Below, piece by piece: positions 1-12,500 of a DNA stretch of 64,000 nucleotides. The translations under genes were made by a program, and so were the position numbers. Under the pieces are notes generated by a model, which saw only the letters and a list, made by a program, of their open reading frames with translations, made no database searches and was not told where the DNA came from. Position 1 is the stretch's first letter, and the number at the start of each line of letters is the position of its first letter. Origin of the DNA: Pomacea canaliculata. Its lineage: Eukaryota > Mollusca > Gastropoda > Architaenioglossa > Ampullariidae. The DNA lies in assembly GCF_003073045.1 (NCBI RefSeq), contig NC_037591.1, positions 28,429,319 through 28,493,318 of the forward strand, written 5' to 3'.

Positions 1-306
1 ACAGGCAACTGCCACGACAACAAGGTATACAGGTAACTCTCATGGCAACAAGGTATACATGGAACTCTCATGGCAACAAGGTATACATGGAACTCTCATG
101 GCAACAAGGTATACAGGTAACTCTCATGGCAACAAGGTATACAGGTAACTCTCGTGGCAACAAGGTATACAGGTAACTCTCATGGCAACAAGGTATACAT
201 GGAACTCTCATGGCAACAAGGTTTACATGTAACTCTCATGGCAACAAGGTATACAGGTAGCTCTCATGGCAACAAGGTATACATGGAACTCTCATGGCAA
301 CAAGGT
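1..306. repeat. 28-bp minisatellite, about 11 copies
   Basis: A tandem array of a 28-bp unit (ggcaacaaggtatacaggta followed by actctcat) runs in from the left edge and ends near position 306. Units vary mainly at one site (ggtaact versus tggaact). Each contains the palindrome gtatac. Because 28 is not a multiple of three, the open frame across it shifts from unit to unit, so the array is not coding. Its true length is unknown because it is cut by the window edge. Confidence 0.95.
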
Positions 307-3300
307 ACGGCAACTCAATCCGCGTGGTATCTTAGGTCTGGTAATGACAAATGTTACATAACTCAATTTTAATTACGCGGATAATACTCTGAGTTTAAAC
401 CAGCTTAGTGTTTACTGAATGCCGAAAACTTACTGCAGGCTGGTATTTATGATCTACGGAGTCAAAGACTGCTGATAAATGTGTAAAAAAGCAGATTGTT
501 GACGGTTTTCACCTAGGCTGTCTCCTGCAATAGGTCGAAAAGATCATTGACTGTAAGATGAGACGACACCTGTGACTGCGCTACTTTCTTGATAAATTTC
601 GAAGAAAACCTCGAAAGATTATATAATTGTAAAAAAACTGTTAAATAATTTAAATATGGTCCAAAATCGGAGTGATTATTAACATTTTGGTAAACAAGTC
701 AAACACTGACGTCACAAAAGTACATGGAGATGTCTGTGCTGCCAAGGACAGCAAGCAAGAGAGGCGGGGCTGTTTGTTCATTCAATGTGTCTGTGAGCGT
801 TCGTCACGTCTTCAACTTTTTCTTCTGTGCATGATGCACGTGACACAAGTTCAGAAGATATGAAAAACACCGAGTGACACTGTAAACATTTGTATACGAC
901 GCTTGTGTGCAAGTATTGTGTGTGTGTGTGTGTGTTTGAGCGTGCGTCTGTCTTGTGAGAGTTCTTGAGCGTGCGTGCACGCGTGTTGTGAGTGCGTGTT
1001 TGTAGCAGTTACTTGACAACAGTCAACCAGGACAAGGAAAGGAAGTCACCATGACAATAATCAGAACACAGAAGGGGAAGGGTATGGGGCGAAAGAGCAC
1101 AAATGGACAATGATTATGTTTGTTTTGCTCATCGTGGTGAAATGACAGACGAGCTGTACGCACCCACAGATCGATTCTCATTGTAGCTTTCCCTCATGTA
1201 ATATTGAAAAGCTGTATTGTCCCGAGACGGACAGCCAGCGGTGCAGATGACAAAAGGACGCTGGAGTGAGAAGATACAGGGACCGAAGGTATCAAAGAGC
1301 AGCTGGTATTACAGTTTCTCTTGTAGTCATCCACTGGGAGTCCTAAATTAAAAAAATCGTCGCGTTCCCTTAGGAACACGCTTTTAGCAGTTCAAACAGA
1401 AACAGCTTTGGCCTTGCTTTAGTGTAGTGTCAGCACGTGCGACAAAATGAACCTCAGGAACTCCTATGACTACATCTACCACAAACATCTCTATTGCAGC
1501 TGATACGGCCGTTGTATCTGATTGTATGAGCAGACCTTTTCGAAAAAAGTGCAGCTAGCTCCAGCTCTCAAAGCTGCCTGTTATCTGTTATCTGTTATCT
1601 GTTACACAGGCAGTTTTCAGTTACTGAGTATGGTAACCTTTCCGGTCAGAGAACTGTTAACGCTTCATGCATTTTGTTTTCTTGAACAAAAAATTAAGTT
1701 CTTCGATTCCAAAGCTGATGAGCTAGGTGTCAGTCTCTCCATGATCCACACTACTGAAATCTCCATAAAACTCATGAGCCTCTGGCGTCGATGACACTAT
1801 TCAGTTACTCTTCTCCTCTTTCTTTCGCCTTACCTGTATTTATTTATTGTTCGTCTGCGCTATTGACTGTGCAACTCGCGATCACCGAAAAGATTTAAAA
1901 TGAAATTCGAGATTCACGTGTAGCAACAAACAATAACATAAACAGATATAAACGGTTCTGTAAATGGACGTTATGTGGGGGCCAATGTGACGTAATACTC
2001 CACAAACGACTAGTGTAGCGTAATGTTATTCAGGACAGTGTGACATGACCATAACAGACCAGTAGCACTACACAAACGACTATTGTGACGTACTATTCAG
2101 GACAGAGTGAGGTTGTGTTACTTATCAAACCTGTAGTGTTACACAACAGGCCAATGTGACGCGCTATCACGTCACAATGCACAAAGTAGTGTTATGTAAT
2201 GGTAAACATTGTGTCCGTGTGATGTACTGCACATGCCAAAGTGACAAACTGCGTGGCAGGATAACCTGGCGTCGAAAGCGTCTGTAAAATGCCCGTATGA
2301 AGCCTGTCAGTCTGACATGCACTGCCACTATCCAGGATACACTACATTTGATGAGCTGCACAACAGGCCATAAACGAATTAGATGACGACACTGTCGACA
2401 CACCTGTTTACACATTACCTCCTGGGTAGAAATGTCAAAAGCAAGGGGAGCAATTTAAATAAATCGAAATAATGACTAAAATAAAAGAGTTATTTGACAT
2501 GGAACCTCGTCATCATCAGCAGCACGTCAAATCTCGGAAGCCTAATAAAAATTATTTTTTTAAAAATGACGACGGTACTACTGTTCCAATTTTACAACAA
2601 ATGTTTACAAGTTTTAGAATTCTAACATGTTTCAGGGATGATGATGAGGAGGAGGAGGAGGAGGAGGAGGACGACGACGACAACGATGAAGGTACAATTA
2701 TTCATTTTTTTCAATAATGATACCACAGCAGCAATAATTCTAGTTTTCATTGTCGTTTTCATCACTTTCGATTAGGTTTGCACGCCCTGCCCTTCTCACC
2801 AACTTCCTCTCTCACGCGGGTTCAGAAATAAGAGGGCAGCAATGGCAAACACGTGATTGCGCAACAGAACTAAATGCTACTCACGTTCGCCGTCGCACGG
2901 AGCGAAGGGGTGGGGAGGACATAAGGTTTCATAACTCGTTGCCCCCAGTCCCCTCTACCTCCCCACCTCCACCCACTAGTTTACCCTGCTGCACAACGAT
3001 GACAGCAGGTGTAATGATTGAATCTGCCGCAGGGGAAACAATCTTGGCGGATCGACTGATTTTTTTTTTTTAATTCAATTAGCCACCTGACACAGAAAAA
3101 TCATCGAGGGCATCGCACGTGCCACGGGAGTGGACGCGTTTGATAGCCAACCATCGAGAGACCTGCTGTGGACAGAACACTGCCTCACCATGTTCAGGTC
3201 GGATGCTGTCGATAATTTTTCAACAACTGAACGAACATGCAGTTTGGGCAAACGTTGACTGACTACACGCAGCTCACTCTTGCTTGTCGGTGACTGGGAT

Positions 3301-5065
3301 GACATGTCGTGCAGGTCGCTCCCTCACATCATCACGGCGCTGGGGCGTGCTGCTCTTATTGTAAATTGGAGATGATGTTAATGGACAGACTGCCACGGTT
3401 ATCCATTTTATTGACTCCCCCATTCCTCTTAAATCTCAGAATGGCAAATAAAACGATCTTGTTAAGAAGGTTACGGGAAAGAAATCTCTAAAGAACACTT
3501 AATAATCAATGAAACTAAAGACATTTAAAGAAACATGCGCAGCACGTGTAGCCCACTGTCCCGCAACAATTATTTCTCATTTTATAGATTAGTGTTGTAA
3601 ATACTCGTCGGTGCATTTTTTAAGTATTGGTTTTTTATTTATGCTTGTCCGTGAAGTGAGTGAGTGTCTTCAGCCAGGCTATCGTGCCAGGTCGAGACTA
3701 CGCAAACCGCTCCACACAGAACATCAACAGTTCAGCATCATAGGCACATCTGACAAAACCACAGCACGTGACAAGATTCACGTGTCCAGATGGGATAAAC
3801 AGTTACAGTTCGGAAACTGAAATACGTCACACTAGTCCACAAACGTCACAAACGTCCACGCCATATCTACATCATTGTGTACATTCCTTCTTTCTGAGCA
3901 CCGAAAAACACGTGAAAGGGTCAGAAGTGGGTGAATCTGTTTTGTCTCCGTTGATCGCGCAGTTGCTTCTTCAACCTTTTCATCGTTAAAACCGGTCAAG
4001 GGTGGACTGACGCCGACCATTTTCTGTCTTGAAAGAGAAAGAACGATGAACGAAAAAAGGAAAACAAAGAAGGGGAAACAGAAGGGGACAAGAGAGGGGA
4101 AAAACATTACTCGTCCCTTTACGTTACAGAGGAGGTGAAGAAAACATTATTCGTCACAGCCCGTTCAGGAGGATGCAGTAGAGGAATTAGGCCATTTGGC
4201 TAACACCTAAAACGATATCAAGACAAAACAGTCTACCCTGTAAGCAGATGTAAACTGCAAAGAAAGAGAAGCTGGAAGAGGGATCTGTTGGTAACCGGGA
4301 TCACTTCTGCTTGCAAGTGCAAGTGATGCTAGTTGGAGATCGTGACCCCGGTAATAAAAACACCCAAGGAGCCGTCTTTACAAAGTGACACGTTACTTAG
4401 CGGTAGAGTGTACAAACCAGGACAAGCTTGTCTTGTCCCCGAAGTTGCGAACTGGTGTGGAAGCATTGCCTTATATTACATTACCCTAGGACATCTTGAA
4501 AGAACATTTTGAAGAAATGTCTGCGGTGTCTGGACACTGCTTTGTACCTACGAAGACAAAACGCTTGTTCATAAGTTCCTCATGTTGCCCCAGGGTAATG
4601 TGGGAGGGAAAAGCTTAAAGGGATGGAGAACAAATCGAATTTAGTGATATTTTTCGAGCTGCGGCCTTGATCAATGACACCGCCAAGTAAACAACGTCCA
4701 CGTGCTCACAGAGTTGCTTGAAGTGTCCATAGAGCTCACAGGAAGATGGTGCTGAAGACATGCGGAGAACAGCAGCTGCAGTGCGTGGGAGGAAATAAGA
4801 ACCATGCAGCTGACAATTCTTAAGTACTGAAAGGCGACAAAGCATTTACTTGTGCCTTCGTGAAGATTGATTTTCAGAGTTAAACTGGGGTGAGTTAGTG
4901 CATGGATTGAAAAATGTAATTTAACTCGGAGTTTCAGAAAAGGTAGCAGAATATAGTGATTTAATTATCCTGCCACAAAAATGCGTTGAGAGCTGTGATT
5001 ATTTTTGTATAAGATAACCACGCGTTGATTGACCGAATTCCTAACAGACACGTGACCAAAGGCTG

Positions 5066-5230
5066 CAGCCAATGAGAGATAGCCGAGCCTTTGCTCGTGG
5101 TGCTGCCCAATCAGGGTTTGTTATCATGACGACGCGGAAAACGAGGCCTGCCGGGATAGCTTTCCGTTTCTATTTAGGGGAATAAGTAGCTCCTGATCCA
5201 CTAAATTCGCTCCTTTGGTGCACTCAGGTT
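5066..5230 (+). promoter_or_regulatory. candidate promoter with two CCAAT boxes
   Basis: The stretch carries a CACGTG-type E-box near 5049, two forward CCAAT boxes (ccaatgagag near 5079 and cccaatcaggg near 5107) about 30 bp apart, and a TATA-like tatttaggg near 5171. That spacing resembles a compact pol II promoter. No convincing coding sequence follows; a long hairpin starts about 70 bp downstream. It may serve a non-coding transcript or a first exon whose partner was not found, or be chance. Confidence 0.3.
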
Positions 5231-5243
5231 AGCCTTTAACGAT

Positions 5244-5298
5244 GCAGTGTTTACTTTGGAGTCTATGAAAGTAAACATGTCGGCTACTAAAACACTGC
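5244..5298 (+). other. foldback with nested 9-bp stems
   Basis: An inner perfect hairpin (GTTTACTTT at 5249-5257 against AAAGTAAAC at 5268-5276, 10-nt loop) overlaps an outer perfect inverted repeat (GCAGTGTTT at 5244-5252 against AAACACTGC at 5290-5298). The two pairings compete for part of the left arm. It lies just downstream of a candidate CCAAT promoter. It could be a structured RNA, a short palindromic transposon relic, or chance. Confidence 0.4.
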
Positions 5299-7079
5299 TT
5301 AATTATGCCTTTCATTCTACTCAAAAAAAAAAAGTCTTCACACCCCCATTAGACGTGAATAGGATTTGAAAGCCGATTCACAGGCATTGAGCACACAAGC
5401 TTTACTTTGTAGGAAACAATTCTAAGCACCCAAGGGGCTGAGTAGTTCATATTTACATCGTTAAAAGTGATCGTTAAAGGGCGCCTTACACTCTTGTAAC
5501 GTTTGTGATGAGGAACACAATTGCAAAATATCATGCGAGCAACACATACACTTAGAACACAGCATTTGGAAGCCACCCTTTCCAAAAGTGATAGCAGCAT
5601 GGCAGACATCTAATCAAGCCGCCGTGTCTAGCTTTCAAGGAGTACGCTAAGATTAAGAGAAAATTGTCCACTTCTCTGTACTGTGCGGGCAACTGAAAAC
5701 ATGTCCCTACTGAGAGAGAAACACGAGGCTTATGTAGGACTAAAAAGCCTTTCATGAAATATTTATAATCATATTTTCTTATTTTGCAAATGTATTTAAA
5801 AGCTGTTGTTTCACCATCCAACGTTTTGTATAAAAGATTCTGAGCTTTTTAAAACAGTTGTACTGTAGAAAGGCGTCTCTATATTAAATGAGATTATAAA
5901 ATGTCCTCGGGTGATGCCAGTGCAAGGGGAAGAGAGCATGCACGTGCTTGCACCTTATCAATCTTTATATTTAAAGTAACTAACATACAGAGACGTCTGT
6001 ATTGTATGGCAGGTGCTCTTCACAAGATCGAAAACTCCTCCGTTGCCCTGGTGACTAGAACTTTTCTGCAGACGCACTTTTTCAACCCCAGTTCATCCAA
6101 AAACTACTTTCCTTTGGTAGATGTTGTGTTTCTATGATCTCAAATCTGTGGAAACATGAGGAGATTCTTCCGGTGCAAATACAAAAGACCGGATGTCCTT
6201 CACCTCACGCTCTCTCCCAACATAGAGAGCTCCGTACTTTGTCCTCAAGAAACGTTTATGACGTGATCTCCCTTTTCCAATTTTTTAAATACAGTGAGTT
6301 AAAAAAATATGACATTCCATCATTATTTATTTGAGTGTAATCTGCGTTTGTGATTGATTCAAGTTAATATATGGACGAGATATTATTTAATGCTTTTCAC
6401 TTAAGATGACATACACAAAAATTGTGTTTGGCGCTGTTCTCTTAATGTTTGGCAGACCTGATGCGTCGAATGAGTGGAATAATCTCTGGTGTTCTGTTGT
6501 AAACAACAAATTTGAATAAGTACGTGACCTGCTGAGTGTTTTAGTAAGTAAAATAGGCTTTGCCGTGTCAACCATTGCCCTACAAAACATTTGCAGTGCG
6601 ATATAAAGTGAAATACCTGAAATTTGTAATGGCATAATTTTGGTTTGCGTGTCTGATTTGATTGTAGTACACGCATCTTAATCGACCATACACTTTGTTG
6701 TAAAATTGTTCAATATTTTATTCTAACTGCATCGCACATACATCCTAATTATACTGCATCGTAAGAATGCCCTGTATGCCCTGCATGCCCTGCATGCCCT
6801 AATTTAGTTGTGGGTACGAGTGTCCTACTCCTAAAGACACTGCATGATACAAGAAGACAGAAGCTTATTGTCCCAAGGTTAAGTGTGGTGTAAAGTCGGT
6901 TATCAAGTTTCGTTGCACGAATCATCTCAAATCCGACATGATTCCTTCTGTCTAAGCCCCGCCAAGACTGCATCCGCTTCAATTTTCTTTGAACTTCAAT
7001 CACAAGAGGACGAAGATGGAGATGATACTGCCAATTGATCTTTTCCGTTGTCTCGGCCACTCAGAGGATGGCCTTCGAC

Positions 7080-7865
7080 ACACATTAAACTGGGATCGGT
7101 CCTGACTCCCGTTGGTCTGTTAGTCGGGTGCTTCTCCTGACGATTGTACATTTCTTATAGTCGGTCGCGTTTTCTCTTTCATCAGCTGGGTGATGCACGC
7201 GGGCCTTAGCCATCTTCCTCTTCTTTTTTAATTTTTGTTTGTGATTTCCTTATTTTATGCAGTTAGATTTTTGAGAAGAGTTCCTTGTTTGTGATTATGC
7301 TTGGCCAGACAATTTTAAAAATTTGTCTTAGATACTTATTTACTAGTATTTCCCAAAATTCACACCCACAGTATAACCGAGAGGATTTTGTTAATGTGTG
7401 TTCTTAATTTTGTGATTTTGGAACTTAGAACATTGGAATTACTTTTTTAACTATGGCAAAGTGTTGACTTGATGAAATTGTTCTTAAAATCATTTTCTGC
7501 ATCTCCATCTGTTTTTACTAGGCTGCTAAGATATGTACATTTATTACCTTCTTCAATTGTGATGGGGCTTGTTGGCTTGGCATTCTGTCTCATTTGTTTT
7601 ACTTAAATATTTGTCCTATTTTTTTAGGGGGGGGGGGGATGCAGTTTCATTTTGAGTGTTAATCTCTTGCGTCTCTTTGTGGTAGCTGGATACCGTAATA
7701 ATGTCATCTGAATAATCCTAGTCTTCTAGTACATCAGTGTCTAGCGGATTCCTCTTTTCCTGTTTTTCATTCTTTGTTTGATAAGCCAGTCTATGGCCAG
7801 TATCAATAGAAATGTTGAGATAATACATCCCTGCTGCTGGTAAGTCTGCCAGCTTAATCAGGTCT
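7080..7865 (-). mobile_element. decayed LINE (RTE/CR1-type) reverse-transcriptase 3' part
   Basis: Reading the minus strand, broken frames match the C-terminal half of a non-LTR retrotransposon polyprotein. Near 7690-7750 is the approach to the catalytic YADD-type box (residues like LEDxDYSDDI). Near 7270-7330 is a block like RQIFKIVWPSIITNKELF. Near 7180-7220 is the RRWRW(I)-type block. Several frame changes are needed, so it is an old dead copy. The flanking three-fold gcatgccct repeat at 6770-6800 may be its tail. Confidence 0.65.
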
Positions 7866-9340
7866 CTGGTTTTAGACAGTAGACCTTAATGGGAAGTCGA
7901 AAACAAAAGTGCATGAGTGCTATGTTTACAAACAACGTAGCATATCCCTCCGAAAATATAAAAAGGCGATGCAGAAGCGGGCATTCTGTACTGGTTGAGA
8001 GACAAGTTAGTTATATAGTCTCTCTCATTCATTTTAGCAGACAGTCCTCTCTCAAGCTGTGTTTGTTGTAAAAATAGAAAAGGAAGCTGGACTTTGGAGA
8101 AAAACACAGGGTGCTCATTAGAGCTTCCATGACAGTACTTGCAATACCAAGATTGGCGGCTAGGGACAGCTTGATGACAAACACAACTCACTTGACAAGA
8201 TTTTAATGCGTTGTTGTGGCAATTAGCTGTCAGTTGACATCACCGTGGAAAGGTGAGACAGCTTTGTTGAGGATCATAAACTACAAACTTTGGGGGAAAA
8301 AAATGTAACCGCGGTGTCTTTGAGAGTACAGAAAAATATAATGGGATGGAAGGAAGAGGCGAGGGAGGGGGATTTGGTGTTTTATGCCTACCTAGCACGA
8401 AAGCAACCGGCTCTGTAAACAGATGTTAAGTGCAGAGAAAAAGTGGCGTGCCCGCGACAAGATATGTACCCAGGACACCGGATCCTCTCTGTTTTGGTGA
8501 CAAGATCCTAACCACTGCACCGCCAGACCGCGACTAAGGGAGGAAAAAAAAATAATAACGGAACAAAAGAAGAAAGGACTTCACTGCACACACGAAATGT
8601 ATCTTTACTTTGATTAAAGAAGAAGACAAGTTCCAGCACACAGGCACGGTAAGTAATGACAACGAGAGTTCTGTGACAACAAACCGCCTGTTACTTGATC
8701 TCCTCGTTAAAAATAATGGCTCACTTCAACACTCAGCTCTTGTCAAAAAAACTAACCTTGCTTATGATTGCCATCGTCTTCAAGAAGCATTAGACAAACA
8801 GGACCTGCGCGTTGAATCGTTTTCGAACTTGGTCTCATGACAACAAGCCGTCGCAGGATGTGAGTTTCTGGGACATCCTGCTTAACTAACATAACGAGCT
8901 AAAAGCTTCTAGAACAGAAAACACTGGGTTGCGCCTACTCCACATTGCGAGCTTCACACCTCCTTTCCCTGCCCTTCCCGTCTTCCTTGTAGAAATGTTC
9001 CTTTCCCCTCTCCCTCTCCTCTTTCTTACGTCCCTGGCATGTTCTGATAACTGTCTTCGGAAGAATATCGTCTCTCTACCCGAGAGGGAGTAGCGATATA
9101 ACTCTTTTTCTCTGGTAGAATATCATTTTACCTGTTTAAAAAGCAGAAGACGATAGGGAAGGAAGTGGAAGAAAGAGAAGACAGAAGGTTTTTTTCATTT
9201 TTTTTTTTTTAACAAAATCTGGCCAGAAAGTACACCATCAGTAACCTCCCATGCAAATATGATGTGATAAACGTGCGTCGACTAAACGCTCGTCTCTGTA
9301 AACTTTTTTCTCTGTCACACAGACACACACTCTGTAGACA
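7866..9340. other. non-coding, apart from the SINE
   Basis: Apart from the SINE at 8368-8537, nothing here resembles a coding exon with splice sites. If the membrane-protein exon at 9346-9562 has 3' partners on the minus strand, they would lie here or further left, but none was recognised. Confidence 0.4.
8368..8537 (-). mobile_element. tRNA-derived SINE copy
   Basis: On the minus strand this starts with a tRNA-like head (gtggtgcagtggttag A-box style) and a B-box-like ggtacatatcttg, continues with a shared body (gcacgcc...tttctctgcac...catctgtttacag), and ends in ggcataaaacaccaaatccccc. The same order and sequence recur at 33868-34050, so it is a dispersed family rather than a tRNA gene. Confidence 0.7.
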
Positions 9341-9345
9341 CATAC

Positions 9346-9562
9346 TTTGTCATTGTAGATCGTTTTCCTCAGGTAGGTGAAGCCAGCCGCGAGGATGGAT
9401 GCGAGGACGCCCGTTGCCACGATGATCAGCAAGGCCTCCCACAGTTCCACAGACTGCTCGATGCCCTTGCCCGCGGACATGCCCAGTGACGCCAGCAGCT
9501 GACCGGAAGCATTCAGCACCGTCTGGCACGCGCTCGTGTTAAAGACCTCGAACATGCTGACC
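9346..9562 (-). CDS. putative exon of a small single-pass membrane protein
   Basis: I do not recognise the family. From an ATG at 9555 the minus strand encodes 70 residues, then a good donor (AAA|GTATGTG, exon end 9346). An acceptor (ctacag, exon start 9562) sits seven bases before the ATG, so this looks like the first coding exon after a 5'UTR intron. Residues about 39-61 form one hydrophobic helix (LWEALLIIVATGVLASILAA), followed by a basic YLRKTIYNDK segment. GC-rich third positions contrast with the AT-rich surroundings and support real coding. If the donor is not used, the frame runs on to a stop at 9238, giving 105 aa, but the extra part is low-complexity (VCVYRVCVCV). Downstream exons were not found, so the gene is partial. 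Confidence 0.45.
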
Positions 9563-9599
9563 CTGTAGACAAAAACACGATGATGAAGGAAGGAGCGTT

Positions 9600-12500
9600 A
9601 AGAACAGGTGTCACAGAAAACAAAAAGTAATTGTAGAAGACGTGGAGGAACGAAGAAAGAGAGTGATGGGAGGATAGAAGTAATGAGGACATTCCAGCTA
9701 CCACTATTTGTGTTTATGATAATAGTTGAATGTATGGTTTCCATAGTAATTCACACAGGTCTAATTTATTGCTATAATATATTTCTATATTGTATCTATA
9801 TTTCACAATCCTCAGAAAAAACATTTAAAAGGTATACTTTTTTCAGTTGCATATATCAATATAACATATTGTTAGCAAGATGAATAGGTCTAACACTTTG
9901 TCAGTACAAATGTCATCTTGCACCCCAAATAAAATCAGTTTTTTGGAAAGGTTAAAATTTCTTCGTGATGTCCATCTACAAATCATAACTGAATGTAAAT
10001 CTGTTCCGAAGATAATAACATGTTGATATTTCCATAACAAATGATTTAGTGTTTGGTTTCGTCAATACAACAATGTCATACTGAATGGCAAATTCAGACA
10101 TACGTGGGTCACTCTCATACTTGGAAATAAGTTCTTTCTTTTCATTCAGCTGTTGTTATTACGTTTTTTCCCTCTGTTCTTCACTTTTAGCACTAGTCTG
10201 CGTGCGTGTGTGCGGTCGTGAGTGTGTGGGTGCGTGCGTGCGTACCTCGATCTTTGAATTTGAAGACCAGCGGATATCGATCAGCAAGATTTAACCTATG
10301 TAAATATACTGCCATTATTTTTTCACGTCTCTATAAACACTTTTTCTGCGGGGTAATAAGACTTTATAGGAGAGTTGATTTACTAAAATAAATGGGCCTG
10401 CACGGCACTTCCGGCAGATTTATGTGGATTCTGGCCAAAGCTCCCTATGCGCTCCTGTCATTTGATGTCAGCACTCTTTCTCTGATTCAGTCCCTTACAC
10501 CCCGGGTATCAGAGCTCTTTGTATGATTTAGCCTCTTATACCTCATGTATCTTTTCCAAATAAAACGCAGGCTCAATGGTAAGAAAGCGCCGAAAAACTG
10601 TAAAAAATTAATTCTCTCCTATCCACAAAATATTGTTATGTGTTAATAAGACAAGATGGTGACATTTTCGTGTGTTTGTATCACAAGATGGTGACATTGT
10701 CATGTGTTAGTAACAGTTACAATCACGTGTGTCGGTAACACACACGAAGCCAAAGGTCAGCGACCTACAGCTGCGTCTCTACAACACACGTGTTACTAAC
10801 TGTCCTCAAAGGCGTATAGGAGACACATGCACTTTGACCTCTCCACAGCTCCATTCATATATTAACTAGTCATGTTTGATGCTAGCTTGTTATATGTTGG
10901 GTGCTGTGGGAAGTTCCATAGCGGGTTCTCCCTTAGTTAATATTAGAAATCGTATGTAAGGAAATTTTATCCTACTTTTTAAATAGAGAAAACTGTCCAA
11001 AAGTCACTATTTCAAGCAAGATTTTTTAAAAATAATTAACAGGATAAGTGGTTAAGAGAATTAGCATAAAAAAATAACATTCTTTTAAAACGAGACAATT
11101 GATAAGTACAAAACTTTCGACTACGCCAGCAATTAGGTTCCTCCCGTAAGTCGTCTAATCAGCTAATGGAACGCTAAAGATTTCTCGAAGTTTCCAGAGA
11201 ACAAACACACAGGAAACGGAAGAAACCGGCAACATTCCATCCGGGTTGTCAGTCCAAAATATACGCCACTTGAAGTTAAAACAACCTTGAAACTTCTCCA
11301 CACATGAAGTGACGGTTTTCGATCTGAGTCCAGCTGTTGTCACTTCATTTTCTGGAAGCCATTGTCTCAAGAAACTCATTCATTTCCCTGAAGACAAGAA
11401 GCATGCAAGCCGCAAACTTTTCCTGTTTGACTCCAAAAGTTTAGTGTTCATTAAAAGATTTCGCGAAGTAGTTTATTTGCGGGAGACACAGCTCGTCGAA
11501 GTTGAAGCAATGCTGACTGACGATAAAACAAACCATGAAATGGACTTTGTGAATCGAGGCAATGGCCCTGGTCATGAACTTCAAAGATGATTCTGCATTA
11601 TTGCCATTAGTACAGCCGGGTAATCCTATTTTATTATAAGTCTACTGTAACGTGGACGCGCAGGGAATGTTGGGACACACATAAATGATCATCAAGTGCT
11701 CATTACGGGCCACATGTACAGATATTAGAGTATCAAGATTTACCTTACACCCCATCCACCCAGTACTTGTGTAGTTAAAATAATAACACTCGTCTGGTAA
11801 CATTCGCAGACCTGGTAAACGTTGACTTTGCAGGACCTGTATATTGTCCGCTCATCCTGAATATTGTATTATATTTGTTATGGCGTTGCTAACTGATTCT
11901 TGTCTCATTTTGAGATTTAACATTCACAATGATCCGTTTTTCTAAACAAGTTTAAATTTCGTTGTAGTCTCGTCTTTAACATGATCACTTTCTGATTCAT
12001 GTGCTTACCTTATTCCAGCATGTATCTAGCTTTGCTTAAAAAAAACCTCTAGTTTTATAACTATTCCCATATTCCCTGTTTTATCTGCAGTGACATAGCC
12101 TGCTGGCACGACGTAAAACACAAATCTCTGTTTTATGTGCGATAAACAACCGACCCGACAGGAAAACACAGATTAAAAACAAGAAAATGAAAGAATGCAT
12201 GTCACCGGTTACCTTAAAAAACTTGCGCCCAAAACAACGGGTGACAGTGACAAAGACGTTGGTGTCGGAGTCCGAAACTGCTCACGTGACTTGTTTGACT
12301 CTTTAGATGCCAGTGGCCGACAAGAAATGAACCCTAGAACTGACCCCTAGCAGGACTGGCATTTGGGGTGCTGTCGGTGCCCTTGAAGTTCTGCTCGCCC
12401 GTCCCTCCGGTGGACAACCTCCATGTGTCTGTCCCACTCGTGTCTTGACTACAAACACTGTTGTCCTACTCACCTGTACCCACCCGCATCTCGTGCACAG

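Larger units (their letters stand above)
310..6740. other. non-coding stretch, no gene recognised
   Basis: No open frame here resembles a known protein or joins to another by plausible splice sites. It holds a (GT)n tract at 917-935, an imperfect repeat of about 70 bp near 2000-2110 (cacaaacgact...ttcaggacag twice), GAG/GAC trinucleotide runs near 2645-2690, a candidate promoter with a hairpin at 5060-5300, and a possible degenerate SINE remnant near 4190-4300. Confidence 0.5.

Noticed and set aside
1-306. Possible CRISPR-like array
   Set aside because: The repeats abut each other with no unique spacers, and the DNA is clearly eukaryotic; it is a minisatellite.
2472-2717. Open frame with a long Glu/Asp run
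   Set aside because: It is produced by GAG and GAC trinucleotide repeats; no supporting context.
8368-8537. tRNA gene
   Set aside because: Box-like motifs are present but there is no cloverleaf, and the tail is shared with another copy; it is a SINE.
11309-11590. 93-codon open frame, plus strand
   Set aside because: Balanced composition but no recognisable domain, no clear splice sites and no paralog in the window.
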